Assembly: GCF_011765465.1 (NCBI RefSeq)
Contig: NZ_CP050265.1
Span: forward strand, 2,046,001-2,110,000
Reading direction: 5' to 3'
Length of the DNA: 64,000 nucleotides
Source: Erythrobacter sp.
GTDB lineage: Bacteria > Pseudomonadota > Alphaproteobacteria > Sphingomonadales > Sphingomonadaceae
Positions 1 through 7,362 of this stretch are shown here, piece after piece. How positions within the stretch are numbered: position 1 is the first letter of the stretch; each line of letters opens with the position of its first letter. The notes beneath the pieces were generated by a model, which worked only from the letters and a program-made list of their open reading frames with translations, did no database searches and was not told the DNA's origin. The translations under genes and the position numbers were made by a program.

Positions 1-47
1 CGCGCCCTCGTTCAAGCGTTGGTCGGCCGAGTAACCGGCCGTCCGGA

Positions 48-1652
48 TCAGTCCTTCGAAGCCGCTTTCTTGGCCGGAGCCTTCTTGGCGGCGGCGGTCT
101 TCTTCGGCGCGGCCTTCTTGGCGGCGGGCTTGTCGCCCTCTTCCTTGGTGGCGGCTTTCTTCGCGGGCGCCTTCTTGGCCGGAGCCTTCTTCGCCGCCGG
201 CTTCTTCTCACCCTCGTCGTCGGCAGCCTTCTTGGTCGCGGCGGTCTTCTTGGGGGCAGCCTTCTTGGCAGGCGCCTTCTTCTTCGGCGTCGCCTTGGCC
301 TTTTCCTTTTCCGCCTCGACGTCCTCGTCCGCCTCGATCGCGGCCTGGAGTTCGTCCTGCGTGACTTCGCGCTCGGTCACTTCGGCCTTGTCGAAGAGGA
401 AATCGACGACCTTGTCCTCATAGAGCGGCGCGCGCAGCTGGGCGGCGGCCATCGGCTCCTGCTGGATGTACTGGACGAAGCGCTCGCGGTCCTCCTCGCG
501 GTACTGCGAAGCGGCCTGCTGGATCAGCATCGACATTTCCTGGCTGGTGATCTCGACGCCGTTCGCCTGCCCGATCTCGGACAGCAGCAGGCCGAGCCGC
601 ACACGGCGTTCGGCGATCGCCTTGTAGTCGTCCTTTTCTTCCTCGATCTGCTTCAGCGCGGCTTCGGGGTCTTCCTCCTTCGCGGCTTCCTGCTGAAGCT
701 GGGCCCAGATCTGCTCGAACTCGGCATCGACCATGCCCTGCGGCACGGGGAAGTCGTGCCCCGCGGCAAGCTGGTCGAGCAGGGCGCGCTTCATCTGCGT
801 GCGGGTGAGCCCGGCGGTCTGCTGTTCGAGCTGGCCGCGCATCAGTTCCTTGAGCTTGTCGAGGCTGTCGAGGCCGAGGTTCTTGGCGAAGTCGTCGTCG
901 ACCTTGGTCTCGCCTTCGACCTTCACCGCCTTCACGGTGACATCGAAGGTCGCCTCTTTCCCGGCGAGGTGTTCGGCCTGGTATTCCTCGGGGAAGGTGA
1001 CGGTGATCGTCTTTTCCTCGCCCTTCTTCACCCCGACGAGCTGTTCCTCGAAGCCGGGAATGAACGTGCCCGAACCGAGCACCAGCGGCGCGTCCTCGGC
1101 AGCGCCGCCTTCGAAGGGTTCGCCGTCGAGCTTGCCGACGAAATCGATCACGACCTGGTCGCCTTCGGCCGCCTTCTTGGTCTTGGCCGCGTCCTTGTAG
1201 CTCTTGTTCTGACCCGCGATGCCCTCGATCGCTTCCATCACCTGCTCGTCCGTGACCGGCACGACCAGCTTTTCGAGCTTGAGACCGTCGGTGCTTGGTG
1301 CCTCGATCTCGGGCAGGACTTCGAGTTCGACCGTAATCTCGGCGTCCTTGCCTTCGTCATAGCCTTCGCCGAGCGCGACCTGCGGCTGCATCGCCGGGCG
1401 CAGTTCCTCGGAGCGGATCAGCTGGTCGACCGAATCGCGGATCGTGTCGTTGACGACCTGCGCGTGCAGCTGCTCGCCGTGCATCTTCTTGACGAGATTG
1501 GCCGGCACCTTCCCCGGGCGGAAGCCGGGCATACGCACCTGCGGCGCGATCTTCTTGATCTCGGCGTCGATCCGGGCCGCGATGTCGGCGGCGGGAATCG
1601 TGATGACATAGCCGCGCTTGAGGCCTTCATTGGTGGTCTGCTTGGTCTGCAT
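48..1652 (-). CDS. tig: Trigger factor with long Lys/Ala-rich C-terminal tail
   Basis: Ribosome-associated chaperone and peptidyl-prolyl isomerase that binds nascent chains at the exit tunnel. The ribosome-docking signature GFRPGKVP is at about residues 43-50. It is followed by an FKBP-type domain near 160-245 (EGDQVVIDFVGKLDG) and the helical chaperone domain up to about 440. The protein is 534 residues, roughly 100 more than E. coli trigger factor (432). The excess is a C-terminal tail (about 448-534) of repeated KKAPAKKA and KKAAPKKTA units with short acidic breaks, resembling histone H1 or AlgP-type tails. The tail role is unknown; RNA, DNA or ribosome binding is inferred from its charge. 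A clpP gene often follows tig in this group and would lie outside the window. The start is the first ATG preceding the conserved N-domain. Confidence 0.96.
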   Translation of the reverse strand: MQTKQTTNEGLKRGYVITIPAADIAARIDAEIKKIAPQVRMPGFRPGKVPANLVKKMHGEQLHAQVVNDTIRDSVDQLIRSEELRPAMQPQVALGEGYDEGKDAEITVELEVLPEIEAPSTDGLKLEKLVVPVTDEQVMEAIEGIAGQNKSYKDAAKTKKAAEGDQVVIDFVGKLDGEPFEGGAAEDAPLVLGSGTFIPGFEEQLVGVKKGEEKTITVTFPEEYQAEHLAGKEATFDVTVKAVKVEGETKVDDDFAKNLGLDSLDKLKELMRGQLEQQTAGLTRTQMKRALLDQLAAGHDFPVPQGMVDAEFEQIWAQLQQEAAKEEDPEAALKQIEEEKDDYKAIAERRVRLGLLLSEIGQANGVEITSQEMSMLIQQAASQYREEDRERFVQYIQQEPMAAAQLRAPLYEDKVVDFLFDKAEVTEREVTQDELQAAIEADEDVEAEKEKAKATPKKKAPAKKAAPKKTAATKKAADDEGEKKPAAKKAPAKKAPAKKAATKEEGDKPAAKKAAPKKTAAAKKAPAKKAASKD

Positions 1653-1712
1653 GGGGTCGGTACGAAGCCTTCTAGATCAAAACGTGGATGTCGCGAGCCT
1701 CTCAGGCGCAAC

Positions 1713-1797
1713 TGGTGCGGGCGAAGGGACTCGAACCCCCACATCTTGCGATACCAGAACCTAAATCTGGCGCGTCTACCAGTTCCGCCACGCCCGC
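1713..1797 (-). tRNA. tRNA-Leu (anticodon UAG)
   Basis: Read on the minus strand this is an 85-nt cloverleaf of the class II type. The acceptor arm GCGGGCG (1791-1797) pairs with CGCCCGC (1717-1723). The anticodon stem CCAGA/TCTGG encloses the loop TTTAGGT, giving anticodon TAG, which reads CUA-type leucine codons. There is an extended variable arm and a T-arm with GTTCGAGTCC. The discriminator base is A and the 3' CCA is encoded (1713-1715). It lies just upstream of tig on the same strand. Confidence 0.95.
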
Positions 1798-1969
1798 GAG
1801 CCTGAACGAAGCCGCGCGGGAAACCGTCCGGTCCCCCGCGCGTATCAGCGCGCCTCTATATCCTGCCGCATAAAAGGGCAAGCTCTGGCTGATTTGCGTC
1901 CGGTCGGGCGTGCCGGGGCGGAACGATCGCGGCGCGGGGAGGATTGATTCGGCAAAGGAGGATGCCCCG

Positions 1970-2215
1970 ATGGCCGACGACAAGACCGCCCCCCACGACA
2001 ACCCGCGCGAACACCCGCGCGACTACGACACGCCCGAAACCCCCGAAGGCACGCCGCCGGTGATCCGCTCCGGGGAAAGCGGGACGGAGGAGGACACGGA
2101 CGACGAAGCGCGCGAGATGGTCGAGAAACGCCAGCGCGACCGCGAGGACCGCGAGGGCGCGGGCGAGGAGGAACTCGATTCGATGAAGCCCGAGACGCTC
2201 TTCCCGCCCGATTGA
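1970..2215 (+). CDS. Small acidic hypothetical protein
   Basis: An 81-residue, highly charged protein rich in Asp, Glu, Arg and Pro. It has no signal peptide, no membrane segment and no cysteine, and is probably largely disordered. The start is the ATG at 1970, preceded by the ribosome-binding sequence AAAGGAGG. An in-frame upstream ATG at 1910 lacks such a site. The middle (EEDTDDEAREMVEKRQRDRED) is predicted helical or coiled-coil-like. I do not recognise the family. It stands alone between tRNA-Leu (opposite strand) and the DUF3297 gene. The strong ribosome-binding site and the codon pattern support a real gene; the function is unknown. Confidence 0.7.
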   Translation: MADDKTAPHDNPREHPRDYDTPETPEGTPPVIRSGESGTEEDTDDEAREMVEKRQRDREDREGAGEEELDSMKPETLFPPD

Positions 2216-2282
2216 GCCCCTGCCGGTCGGAACCGTTTGCATATTGTCAGCGCCCGCCCGCGCGACTACGGGCGGCGCTGCC

Positions 2283-2591
2283 ATGACAGACGAAACCCCC
2301 GAAACCGGCGGCGAAGCCAGCCGCGACGTGCCGCCCGACCACCTCTCGGTCCACCCTGCGAGCCCGCATTTCGATGCCGAAGTGCTCCAGCGCGGCGTGG
2401 GCATCCGGTTCAAGGACCGGGTGCGCACCGATATCGAGGAATACTCGATCTCCGAAGGCTGGGTCCGCGTGCAGGCGGGCAAGACCGTCGATCGCAAGGG
2501 CAACCCGTTGACGATCAAGCTGACCGGCCCGGTCGAGGCATGGTTCGAGGATCTCGGCGAGGACCCGCCGGTCGCCCGCAAGGACCGCTGA
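2283..2591 (+). CDS. DUF3297 family protein
   Basis: A 102-residue protein matching the DUF3297 pattern: DHLSVHPASPHFD, then RGVGIRFKDRVRTDIEEYSISEGWVRV, summarised by its core GVGIRFK and EGWVRV segments, then AGKTVDRKGNPLTIKLTGPVE. The family is widespread in Proteobacteria and has no established function. It is usually about 80 residues, and here a 20-25 residue charged N-terminal extension precedes the core. The ATG at 2283 was chosen because upstream codons look unlike protein; an in-frame ATG lies at 2244. It is probably cytosolic, as no signal or membrane segment is seen. It lies 64 nt upstream of der on the same strand and could be co-transcribed with it. Confidence 0.85.
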   Translation: MTDETPETGGEASRDVPPDHLSVHPASPHFDAEVLQRGVGIRFKDRVRTDIEEYSISEGWVRVQAGKTVDRKGNPLTIKLTGPVEAWFEDLGEDPPVARKDR

Positions 2592-2655
2592 GCTGCCCCC
2601 GTCGCGCGCTCCACCTTGCCATTCCCCGGCCGAGCGGCCACTTGAGGCCGCAACT

Positions 2656-4062
2656 ATGAACGCGCCCGAAAAACCAACCGTCGTCATTATCGGCCGGCCC
2701 AATGTCGGCAAGTCCACCCTGTTCAACCGGTTGGTGGGCAAACGGCTCGCACTGGTCGACGACCAGCCGGGCGTGACGCGCGACCGCCGCATGGGCGATG
2801 CCGAGATCGCGGGGCTGCGCTTTACCGTGGTCGACACCGCCGGATGGGAGGACGAGGACGAACTCTCGCTCCCCGGAAGGATGCGCAAGCAGACCGAAGC
2901 GAGCCTCGAAGGCGCGGACGCGGCGATGTTCGTGGTGGACGCGCGCGCAGGCGTCACGCCGCTCGACGAGGAAATCGCCCGCTACCTGCGCGAACACGAC
3001 GTGCCCATCGTCCTCGTCGCCAACAAGGCGGAAGGGGCCGCCGGCGAGGCGGGCGTGCTCGAGGCCTATTCGCTGGGCCTCGGCGAACCCGCCGGGATTT
3101 CGGCCGAACACGGCGAGGGCATCGCCGACCTTTTCGGCGGCCTGTGGCCGATCATCGGCGCCAAGGCCGAGGCTGCCGAGGAAGCGACGGAAGAACCGGG
3201 CGAAGAGGACGAGGACGCGCCGCTCGGTCCGCTCAAACTCGCCATCGTCGGCAGGCCGAACGCGGGCAAGTCGACGCTCATCAACCGCCTGCTGGGCGAG
3301 GACCGGCTTCTGACTGGGCCGGAAGCGGGAATTACACGCGATTCGATTGCGATCGACTGGCGCTGGACCGACCCGAAGACAGGCGACATCCGCCAGGTCC
3401 GCCTGATCGACACGGCAGGAATGAGGAAGAAGCGCAACGTCACCGAGAAGCTCGAGAAGCTTTCGGTCGCCGACGCGCGCCGCGCCGTCGATTTCGCGGA
3501 GGTCGTGATCCTGCTGCTCGATGCGACCCAGGGCCTCGAACACCAGGACCTCAAGATCGCCTCCGCCGTGCTCGAGGAAGGCCGCGCGCTGATGGTCGCG
3601 ATCAACAAGTGGGACGTGGCCGAGGACGCCAGCCGCCTGTTCAACGGGGTGCGGCAGGCATTGGACGACGGGCTCGCGCAGGTGCGCGGGCTGCCGCTGC
3701 TGGCGGTGAGCGCCAAGACCGGCAAGGGGCTCGACGCGATGATCGGCGCGGCGTTCGAACTGCGCGACAGCTGGTCGAAACGCGTGCCGACCGCCGCGCT
3801 CAACCGCTGGTTCGACGACGCGCTCGCCGCCAATCCGCCGCCCGCACCCGGCGGCAAGCGGATCAAGCTGCGCTACATCACCCAGGCCGGGACGCGCCCG
3901 CCGCGCTTCGTCGTGTTCGGCACGCGATTGGATGCCCTGCCCAAGAGCTACGAGCGCTATCTCGTCAATTCGATCCGCGACAATCTCGGCTTCGAGGCGG
4001 TCCCGGTGCGGGTCAACCTGCGCTCCCCGAAAAATCCCTATGGCGGAGGCAAGGAGCGGTGA
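2656..4062 (+). CDS. der: Ribosome biogenesis GTPase Der
   Basis: Double-Era-like GTPase needed for 50S subunit assembly. Two tandem G domains are visible. The first P-loop GRPNVGKS is at residues 13-20 with DxxG in VVDTAGWE and NKAE. The second P-loop GRPNAGKS is near 199-206 with LIDTAGMRKK and NKWD. A C-terminal KH-like RNA-binding domain follows from about residue 355 (AANPPPAPGGKRIKLRYITQ region). The length of 468 is normal for the family. An acidic linker (EEATEEPGEEDEDA) joins the two G domains. The stop codon overlaps the GTG start of the DUF2721 gene (GTGA), indicating translational coupling. Confidence 0.97.
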   Translation: MNAPEKPTVVIIGRPNVGKSTLFNRLVGKRLALVDDQPGVTRDRRMGDAEIAGLRFTVVDTAGWEDEDELSLPGRMRKQTEASLEGADAAMFVVDARAGVTPLDEEIARYLREHDVPIVLVANKAEGAAGEAGVLEAYSLGLGEPAGISAEHGEGIADLFGGLWPIIGAKAEAAEEATEEPGEEDEDAPLGPLKLAIVGRPNAGKSTLINRLLGEDRLLTGPEAGITRDSIAIDWRWTDPKTGDIRQVRLIDTAGMRKKRNVTEKLEKLSVADARRAVDFAEVVILLLDATQGLEHQDLKIASAVLEEGRALMVAINKWDVAEDASRLFNGVRQALDDGLAQVRGLPLLAVSAKTGKGLDAMIGAAFELRDSWSKRVPTAALNRWFDDALAANPPPAPGGKRIKLRYITQAGTRPPRFVVFGTRLDALPKSYERYLVNSIRDNLGFEAVPVRVNLRSPKNPYGGGKER

Positions 4063-4538
4063 GCGCGCTCGACCTTCTCGCCAGCGCCCAGCCGTTCGCC
4101 TTCGACATTCTCGAGCGCACCGCATCGACCCCGCGGGTTCAGGCGGTGGTGCAGCAGAGTCTCGCGCCCGCCTTCCTGCTCGGCGCGATCGGGGCCATCA
4201 TGAACGTCATCATGAGCCGGATGATCTGGATCGCCGGGCGGATCGAGCGGATCGAGGAAACCGACGCCGAAGCGCGCGCGCCCCGCACCGCGCGCGAGCT
4301 CGCCTGGCTCGAGAGGCGGCGGCGTGCGGCGCAGCGGGCGATCAGCTTTGCAACGGCTGCGGCGGTCAATATCAGCCTCGTCATCGGGCTGGTCTTCATC
4401 TCGGCGTATATCACCGCGCAGATCGGCAGCCTGATCGCCTTTCTCTGGGTGCTGACCATGGTGCTGCTGGTGACGGGCCTGGTCCATTTCCTGCACGAGA
4501 CGAGGCTCGCCGCGCGGGGTTATGGGAGGGATGAATGA
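4059..4538 (+). CDS. DUF2721 family membrane protein
   Basis: A 159-residue inner-membrane protein that starts at a GTG overlapping the der stop (GTGA). Hydrophobic segments lie at about residues 38-55 (AFLLGAIGAIMNVIM), 101-123 (AVNISLVIGLVFISAYI) and 126-147 (IGSLIAFLWVLTMVLLVTG). A charged helix between them (RIERIEETDAEARAPRTARE) contains the family-typical R-Q/E-rich loop. This architecture matches DUF2721, whose function is unknown. Translational coupling to der suggests co-expression, not necessarily a shared function. The longer open frame running back through der is out of frame with real coding and was discarded. Confidence 0.85.
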   Translation: MSALDLLASAQPFAFDILERTASTPRVQAVVQQSLAPAFLLGAIGAIMNVIMSRMIWIAGRIERIEETDAEARAPRTARELAWLERRRRAAQRAISFATAAAVNISLVIGLVFISAYITAQIGSLIAFLWVLTMVLLVTGLVHFLHETRLAARGYGRDE

Positions 4539-4544
4539 ATAAGG

Positions 4545-5627
4545 TCAGGACTGCTTTTCTGCCCAGGCTCTAAAGGCTCGACTCTGAGTTTCCGTCCAGT
4601 CGAGGATCTTTTCGCCACGCTCGTCGGGATTGCCCTCAAACGAAGCGAAATCGGCGAAAATGAGGAACTCTTCCTCATCCCGATGCCAACCCTCCGGCGC
4701 ACCGGAACAGGCGCTTAGTAGGGACTCATCGGCGATGGTGACGAAAACCTTCGCTGCGTCAGTCACAGATAGGCCCATGCTGTCCTTCACGTCTTTCGCG
4801 AAGGTTCCAGTATCGGGAAACCAAACACCAGTGGATACGAAAGCACCGCAGTTCAGGACGATCCGGTTAGCCCAACGGCTTGCATATATCATGCCTGCAG
4901 AAAAATCAGGCGCAGCTACATAGGTTTTTTGACTAGCATAATCGCCGATACAAATAGCACGCGCGAGCATCTCGTTAGCGAGATCAAATATCTGGAGACC
5001 ATCGGCCATGAATAATTCTGCCGCCGCCATGGCACGGGTACTCGGGTAAGTGGCGTTCATTTGCTGCTCCTCCAGAAAATCGTCGAATGATCTAGCCAAG
5101 GCTTTCGCATGGCTATCGGCATCCAATCCTCTCGTCACTCGCCTCAACTCCCGAGCGACTTGCGACCAGCGCAGCGCAATGACATCGCACTCGGGAGGTT
5201 TTGTATAATGCGTGATGAAAGCGACCTTGGGTTCAAACTGAATGGATAAGGGTCGCTTGTCGCTGAGCGAATTCTGCCATTTCCGATAGGCCTCAATCTG
5301 TTCGATAGAAGCAGGACATCGGACCTTGTTCTCGCAGACCATCCAGGGCCAATCGCCCAGCCAAAATACCATGTCCGGACGACCTTGCTCGCCTGCATGG
5401 AACTGAGTCTGGATCCGAAGGCCATAATTCCGCATCGACGCAACGATCTGGTCAACATCCAATTCTGACAATAAGGCAAGGACTTCCGCAGCTTTTGGCG
5501 GTGCCACCTCGAAAAGTGCCCGCAATACCGCCGCCATGCACTCTGTCAGCCAATCTTCCAGAGGCTCGCGATCGCGCTTGTCATCCTCACGAATACGCGG
5601 ACGATAAGAATAAAGCTCGCTGAACAT
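4545..5627 (-). CDS. PD-(D/E)XK nuclease-like protein, probably acquired
   Basis: A 360-residue protein with a nuclease-like signature: Glu in EPLEDWL (about 21-27), then RPDMVFW with Asp85, then ENK with Glu99 and Lys101, then a downstream Gln109 in EQIEAYRKW. This E-D-ExK-Q order is that of PD-(D/E)XK superfamily nucleases, the group often annotated PDDEXK_4. The C-terminal half (about 180-360) is not recognised. The DNA is visibly poorer in GC than its neighbours and uses codons such as AAA, ATA and TTT. It sits alone on the minus strand, 6 bp after the DUF2721 stop. Recent transfer and a role in phage or plasmid defence are inferred; no partner methylase or helicase is present. Confidence 0.65.
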   Translation of the reverse strand: MFSELYSYRPRIREDDKRDREPLEDWLTECMAAVLRALFEVAPPKAAEVLALLSELDVDQIVASMRNYGLRIQTQFHAGEQGRPDMVFWLGDWPWMVCENKVRCPASIEQIEAYRKWQNSLSDKRPLSIQFEPKVAFITHYTKPPECDVIALRWSQVARELRRVTRGLDADSHAKALARSFDDFLEEQQMNATYPSTRAMAAAELFMADGLQIFDLANEMLARAICIGDYASQKTYVAAPDFSAGMIYASRWANRIVLNCGAFVSTGVWFPDTGTFAKDVKDSMGLSVTDAAKVFVTIADESLLSACSGAPEGWHRDEEEFLIFADFASFEGNPDERGEKILDWTETQSRAFRAWAEKQS

Positions 5628-5682
5628 TTGCTCCCACCCAAGGCTTTGGGTAAAATTTGATCAAACGGTATGCAAGCAGTGA

Positions 5683-5712
5683 GAAACGGGCGGAGCATTG
5701 CTGCCCCGCCCG
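5683..5712 (-). terminator. Probable intrinsic terminator of the gene at 5737-6201
   Basis: On the minus strand CGGGCGG (5706-5712) pairs with CCGCCCG (5687-5693) around a 12-nt loop, followed by GTTTCTC. The T-run is weak, so this is tentative. Confidence 0.45.
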
Positions 5713-5736
5713 CAGGTTGCCACCAAGCTTCGCAGC

Positions 5737-6201
5737 TTACATCTTCATCTTGAGCTCGCGCAGCATGTAGGTGCCCTGGATCTCGCGGATCTCATTGTAG
5801 AGCTCGCGCACCGTCTCCTGCGAGGCATCCATGTTCGCCTCGCCCCACGCTTTCATGAATTCCATGTAGCGCTCCTTGCTCGGGGTGAGGGAGTCGTCGT
5901 TGGTGAAGCGAATGGTCAGGACAAGGTTGAACTCGCCCTCGCCATAGGGGACGCCGTAGATGGCGTAGCCCTTGATGTAGCCCAGCTCCTTCTGGACCTC
6001 GTTGGCCTTCACCCAGGTCTGCTTGAGCCCTTCGAGATAGGTGTCGAGCTGGCCTTCCTCGACCTTCACCAGCGTCATTTCGATCACTTCCTCGGAGGGT
6101 TCGTAGTCTTCCCAGAGCTGCAATTGCGCCGCGGCCGGGGCAGCGGCGGCGAAGCTCAGCGTGGCAAGGCCCGCCGCGATCATCATGGTAAGCTTGTTCA
6201 T
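5737..6201 (-). CDS. Secreted hypothetical protein
   Basis: A 154-residue exported protein with a Sec signal peptide: MNKLTMM, a hydrophobic core, then AAAAPAAAQ with cleavage likely after AAAQ near residue 25. The mature part has alternating helix and strand character (EVIEMTLVKVEEGQLDTYLE and VLTIRFTNDDS), reminiscent of a dimeric alpha-beta barrel (ABM-like) fold, but I do not recognise a family. The ATG at 6201 is preferred because GGAG lies 6 nt upstream; in-frame ATGs at 6207 and 6213 lie within or before that site. Upstream DNA to bfr holds a terminator. A periplasmic role is likely; the function is unknown. Confidence 0.75.
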   Translation of the reverse strand: MNKLTMMIAAGLATLSFAAAAPAAAQLQLWEDYEPSEEVIEMTLVKVEEGQLDTYLEGLKQTWVKANEVQKELGYIKGYAIYGVPYGEGEFNLVLTIRFTNDDSLTPSKERYMEFMKAWGEANMDASQETVRELYNEIREIQGTYMLRELKMKM

Positions 6202-6381
6202 GTGCATCTCCATCCATCGGTATCAGGCCGCAGGCGCACACGCGCGGCGGCCGAAAGGGCGACCCGATCGATCGGAAGCAATTTGAAGTCCGAGAGGCGC
6301 GACCCCTGTTTATTCCCCACGCGCCTTTCGCTCCCGCGCCGGAGACTGCGCCCGCCTGGGCGCCGTGTCAAATCCGCGCAC

Positions 6382-6420
6382 GAAAAGGCCCGCCGCCGCT
6401 TGCGCGGGGCGGGCCTTTTC
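6382..6420 (-). terminator. Intrinsic terminator downstream of bfr
   Basis: A near-perfect hairpin with GAAAAGGCCCGCC (6382-6394) pairing with GGCGGGCCTTTTC (6408-6420). On the minus strand the stem is followed by a T-run, placing it 19 bp after the bfr stop. The symmetric A/T flanks could allow use in both directions. Confidence 0.85.
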
Positions 6421-6438
6421 CTGACTTTGCGCGGGGAG

Positions 6439-6939
6439 TTACTTGCCCGCGCCCGTTTCGCCCTCGCCCGCGGGCACGCTCTGGAGCTGGCAGTAGTTTT
6501 CGAGCCCCATCCGCTCGATCATGTCGAACTGGGTTTCGAGGAAGTCGACGTGCTCTTCCTCGTTGGCGAGAATGTCCTCGAAGATCTGGCCCGACGTGAA
6601 GTCCTTGACCTCCTGGCAATAGGCCGCGGCTTCGCGCAGGAGCGGGATCGCCTCGTGCTCCAGCGCGAGGTCGGCCTTGAGGATCTCTTCGACCGTCTCA
6701 CCCACCTTGAGCTTGTGGATCGCCTGGAAATTGGGGAGAGCGTTCAGGAACAGGATCCGCTCGGCCAGCCGGTCGGCGTGCTGCATTTCCTCGATCGATT
6801 CGTGACGCTCGTAATCTGCGAGCTTGGTCAGGCCCCAGTCGGCCAGCACGCGGTAATGCAGCCAGTATTGATTGATGGCGGTGAGTTCGTTGGTGAGCGC
6901 CTTGTTCAGGAACTCGACGACTTTCGGATCGCCCTTCAT
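6439..6939 (-). CDS. bfr: Bacterioferritin
   Basis: Haem-containing iron-storage protein of the ferritin superfamily that oxidises Fe(II) and stores it in a 24-subunit shell. All di-iron ferroxidase ligands are visible: Glu18, Glu51, His54, Glu94, Glu127 and His130. Met52, the axial haem ligand at the dimer interface, is also present (ESIEEMQHADRL). The length of 166 residues matches the family (about 158), with a short C-terminal extension rich in Gly and Glu. The ATG at 6939 follows AAGGGGA; the upstream in-frame ATG at 6969 would add residues outside the conserved fold. bfd lies upstream on the same strand, so storage and release genes are paired. Confidence 0.96.
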   Translation of the reverse strand: MKGDPKVVEFLNKALTNELTAINQYWLHYRVLADWGLTKLADYERHESIEEMQHADRLAERILFLNALPNFQAIHKLKVGETVEEILKADLALEHEAIPLLREAAAYCQEVKDFTSGQIFEDILANEEEHVDFLETQFDMIERMGLENYCQLQSVPAGEGETGAGK

Positions 6940-7097
6940 GGCGCTGATTCCCCTTGCAATTTGCCGCACGGGATGCGCGGCGCCCTGTTTGTGAAGGGGT
7001 TATATGGGGCGGGAAACCGCAGCTTTCAAGCCGCGGCCATCAGATTTCCGTTTTAAATCAGGGATTTGCAATCCACTCGCAATAGCGGCAAACCAGT

Positions 7098-7289
7098 TCA
7101 GATTGCGACTTTCTCGCAAGACGAAAGCGCGCGTTCCTGTTCGATGATCTTGCCCGCCTCGCCGAGGCACTGGCCGCAATTGGGACGCTTGCCCAGCGTT
7201 GCATAGGTCGCTTCGGCATCGCCCGCGTGACCGAGCGCGGCGCGGCGCAGGTCGTCTTCGCGGATCGCGTTGCAGATGCAGATATACAT
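7098..7289 (-). CDS. bfd: Bacterioferritin-associated ferredoxin
   Basis: A 63-residue [2Fe-2S] protein that binds bacterioferritin and delivers electrons to mobilise stored iron. The four cluster ligands are Cys4, Cys6, Cys38 and Cys41 in the patterns MYICICNAI and RPNCGQC, as expected for the BFD-like domain. The ATG at 7289 was chosen because AGGAGAGG precedes it and the protein begins at the conserved MYICICNAI; a longer frame from 7391 would add unrelated residues. A Fur-like sequence lies about 42 bp upstream. bfr follows on the same strand after 158 bp. Iron-limited induction is inferred from the box and from known Bfd biology. Confidence 0.95.
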   Translation of the reverse strand: MYICICNAIREDDLRRAALGHAGDAEATYATLGKRPNCGQCLGEAGKIIEQERALSSCEKVAI

Positions 7290-7330
7290 GCGAAGAACCT
7301 CTCCTGCGAGTCGTTTGCAGCACCAAGATA

Positions 7331-7347
7331 TGCGAGCGGTTCTCAAT
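7331..7347 (-). promoter_or_regulatory. Possible Fur-type iron box upstream of bfd
   Basis: The sequence TGCGAGCGGTTCTCAAT resembles the boxes at 31896, 33914 and 36246 in the haem locus, mainly in its outer halves. It lies 42-58 bp before the bfd start. The centre diverges, so confidence is modest. Confidence 0.4.
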
Positions 7348-7362
7348 AGCAAGGAAAAAGAT

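Noticed and set aside
2844-4058. Upstream extension of the DUF2721 frame through der
   Set aside because: It lies wholly inside der in another frame and is Arg-rich. The GTG at 4059 coupled to the der stop is the sensible start.
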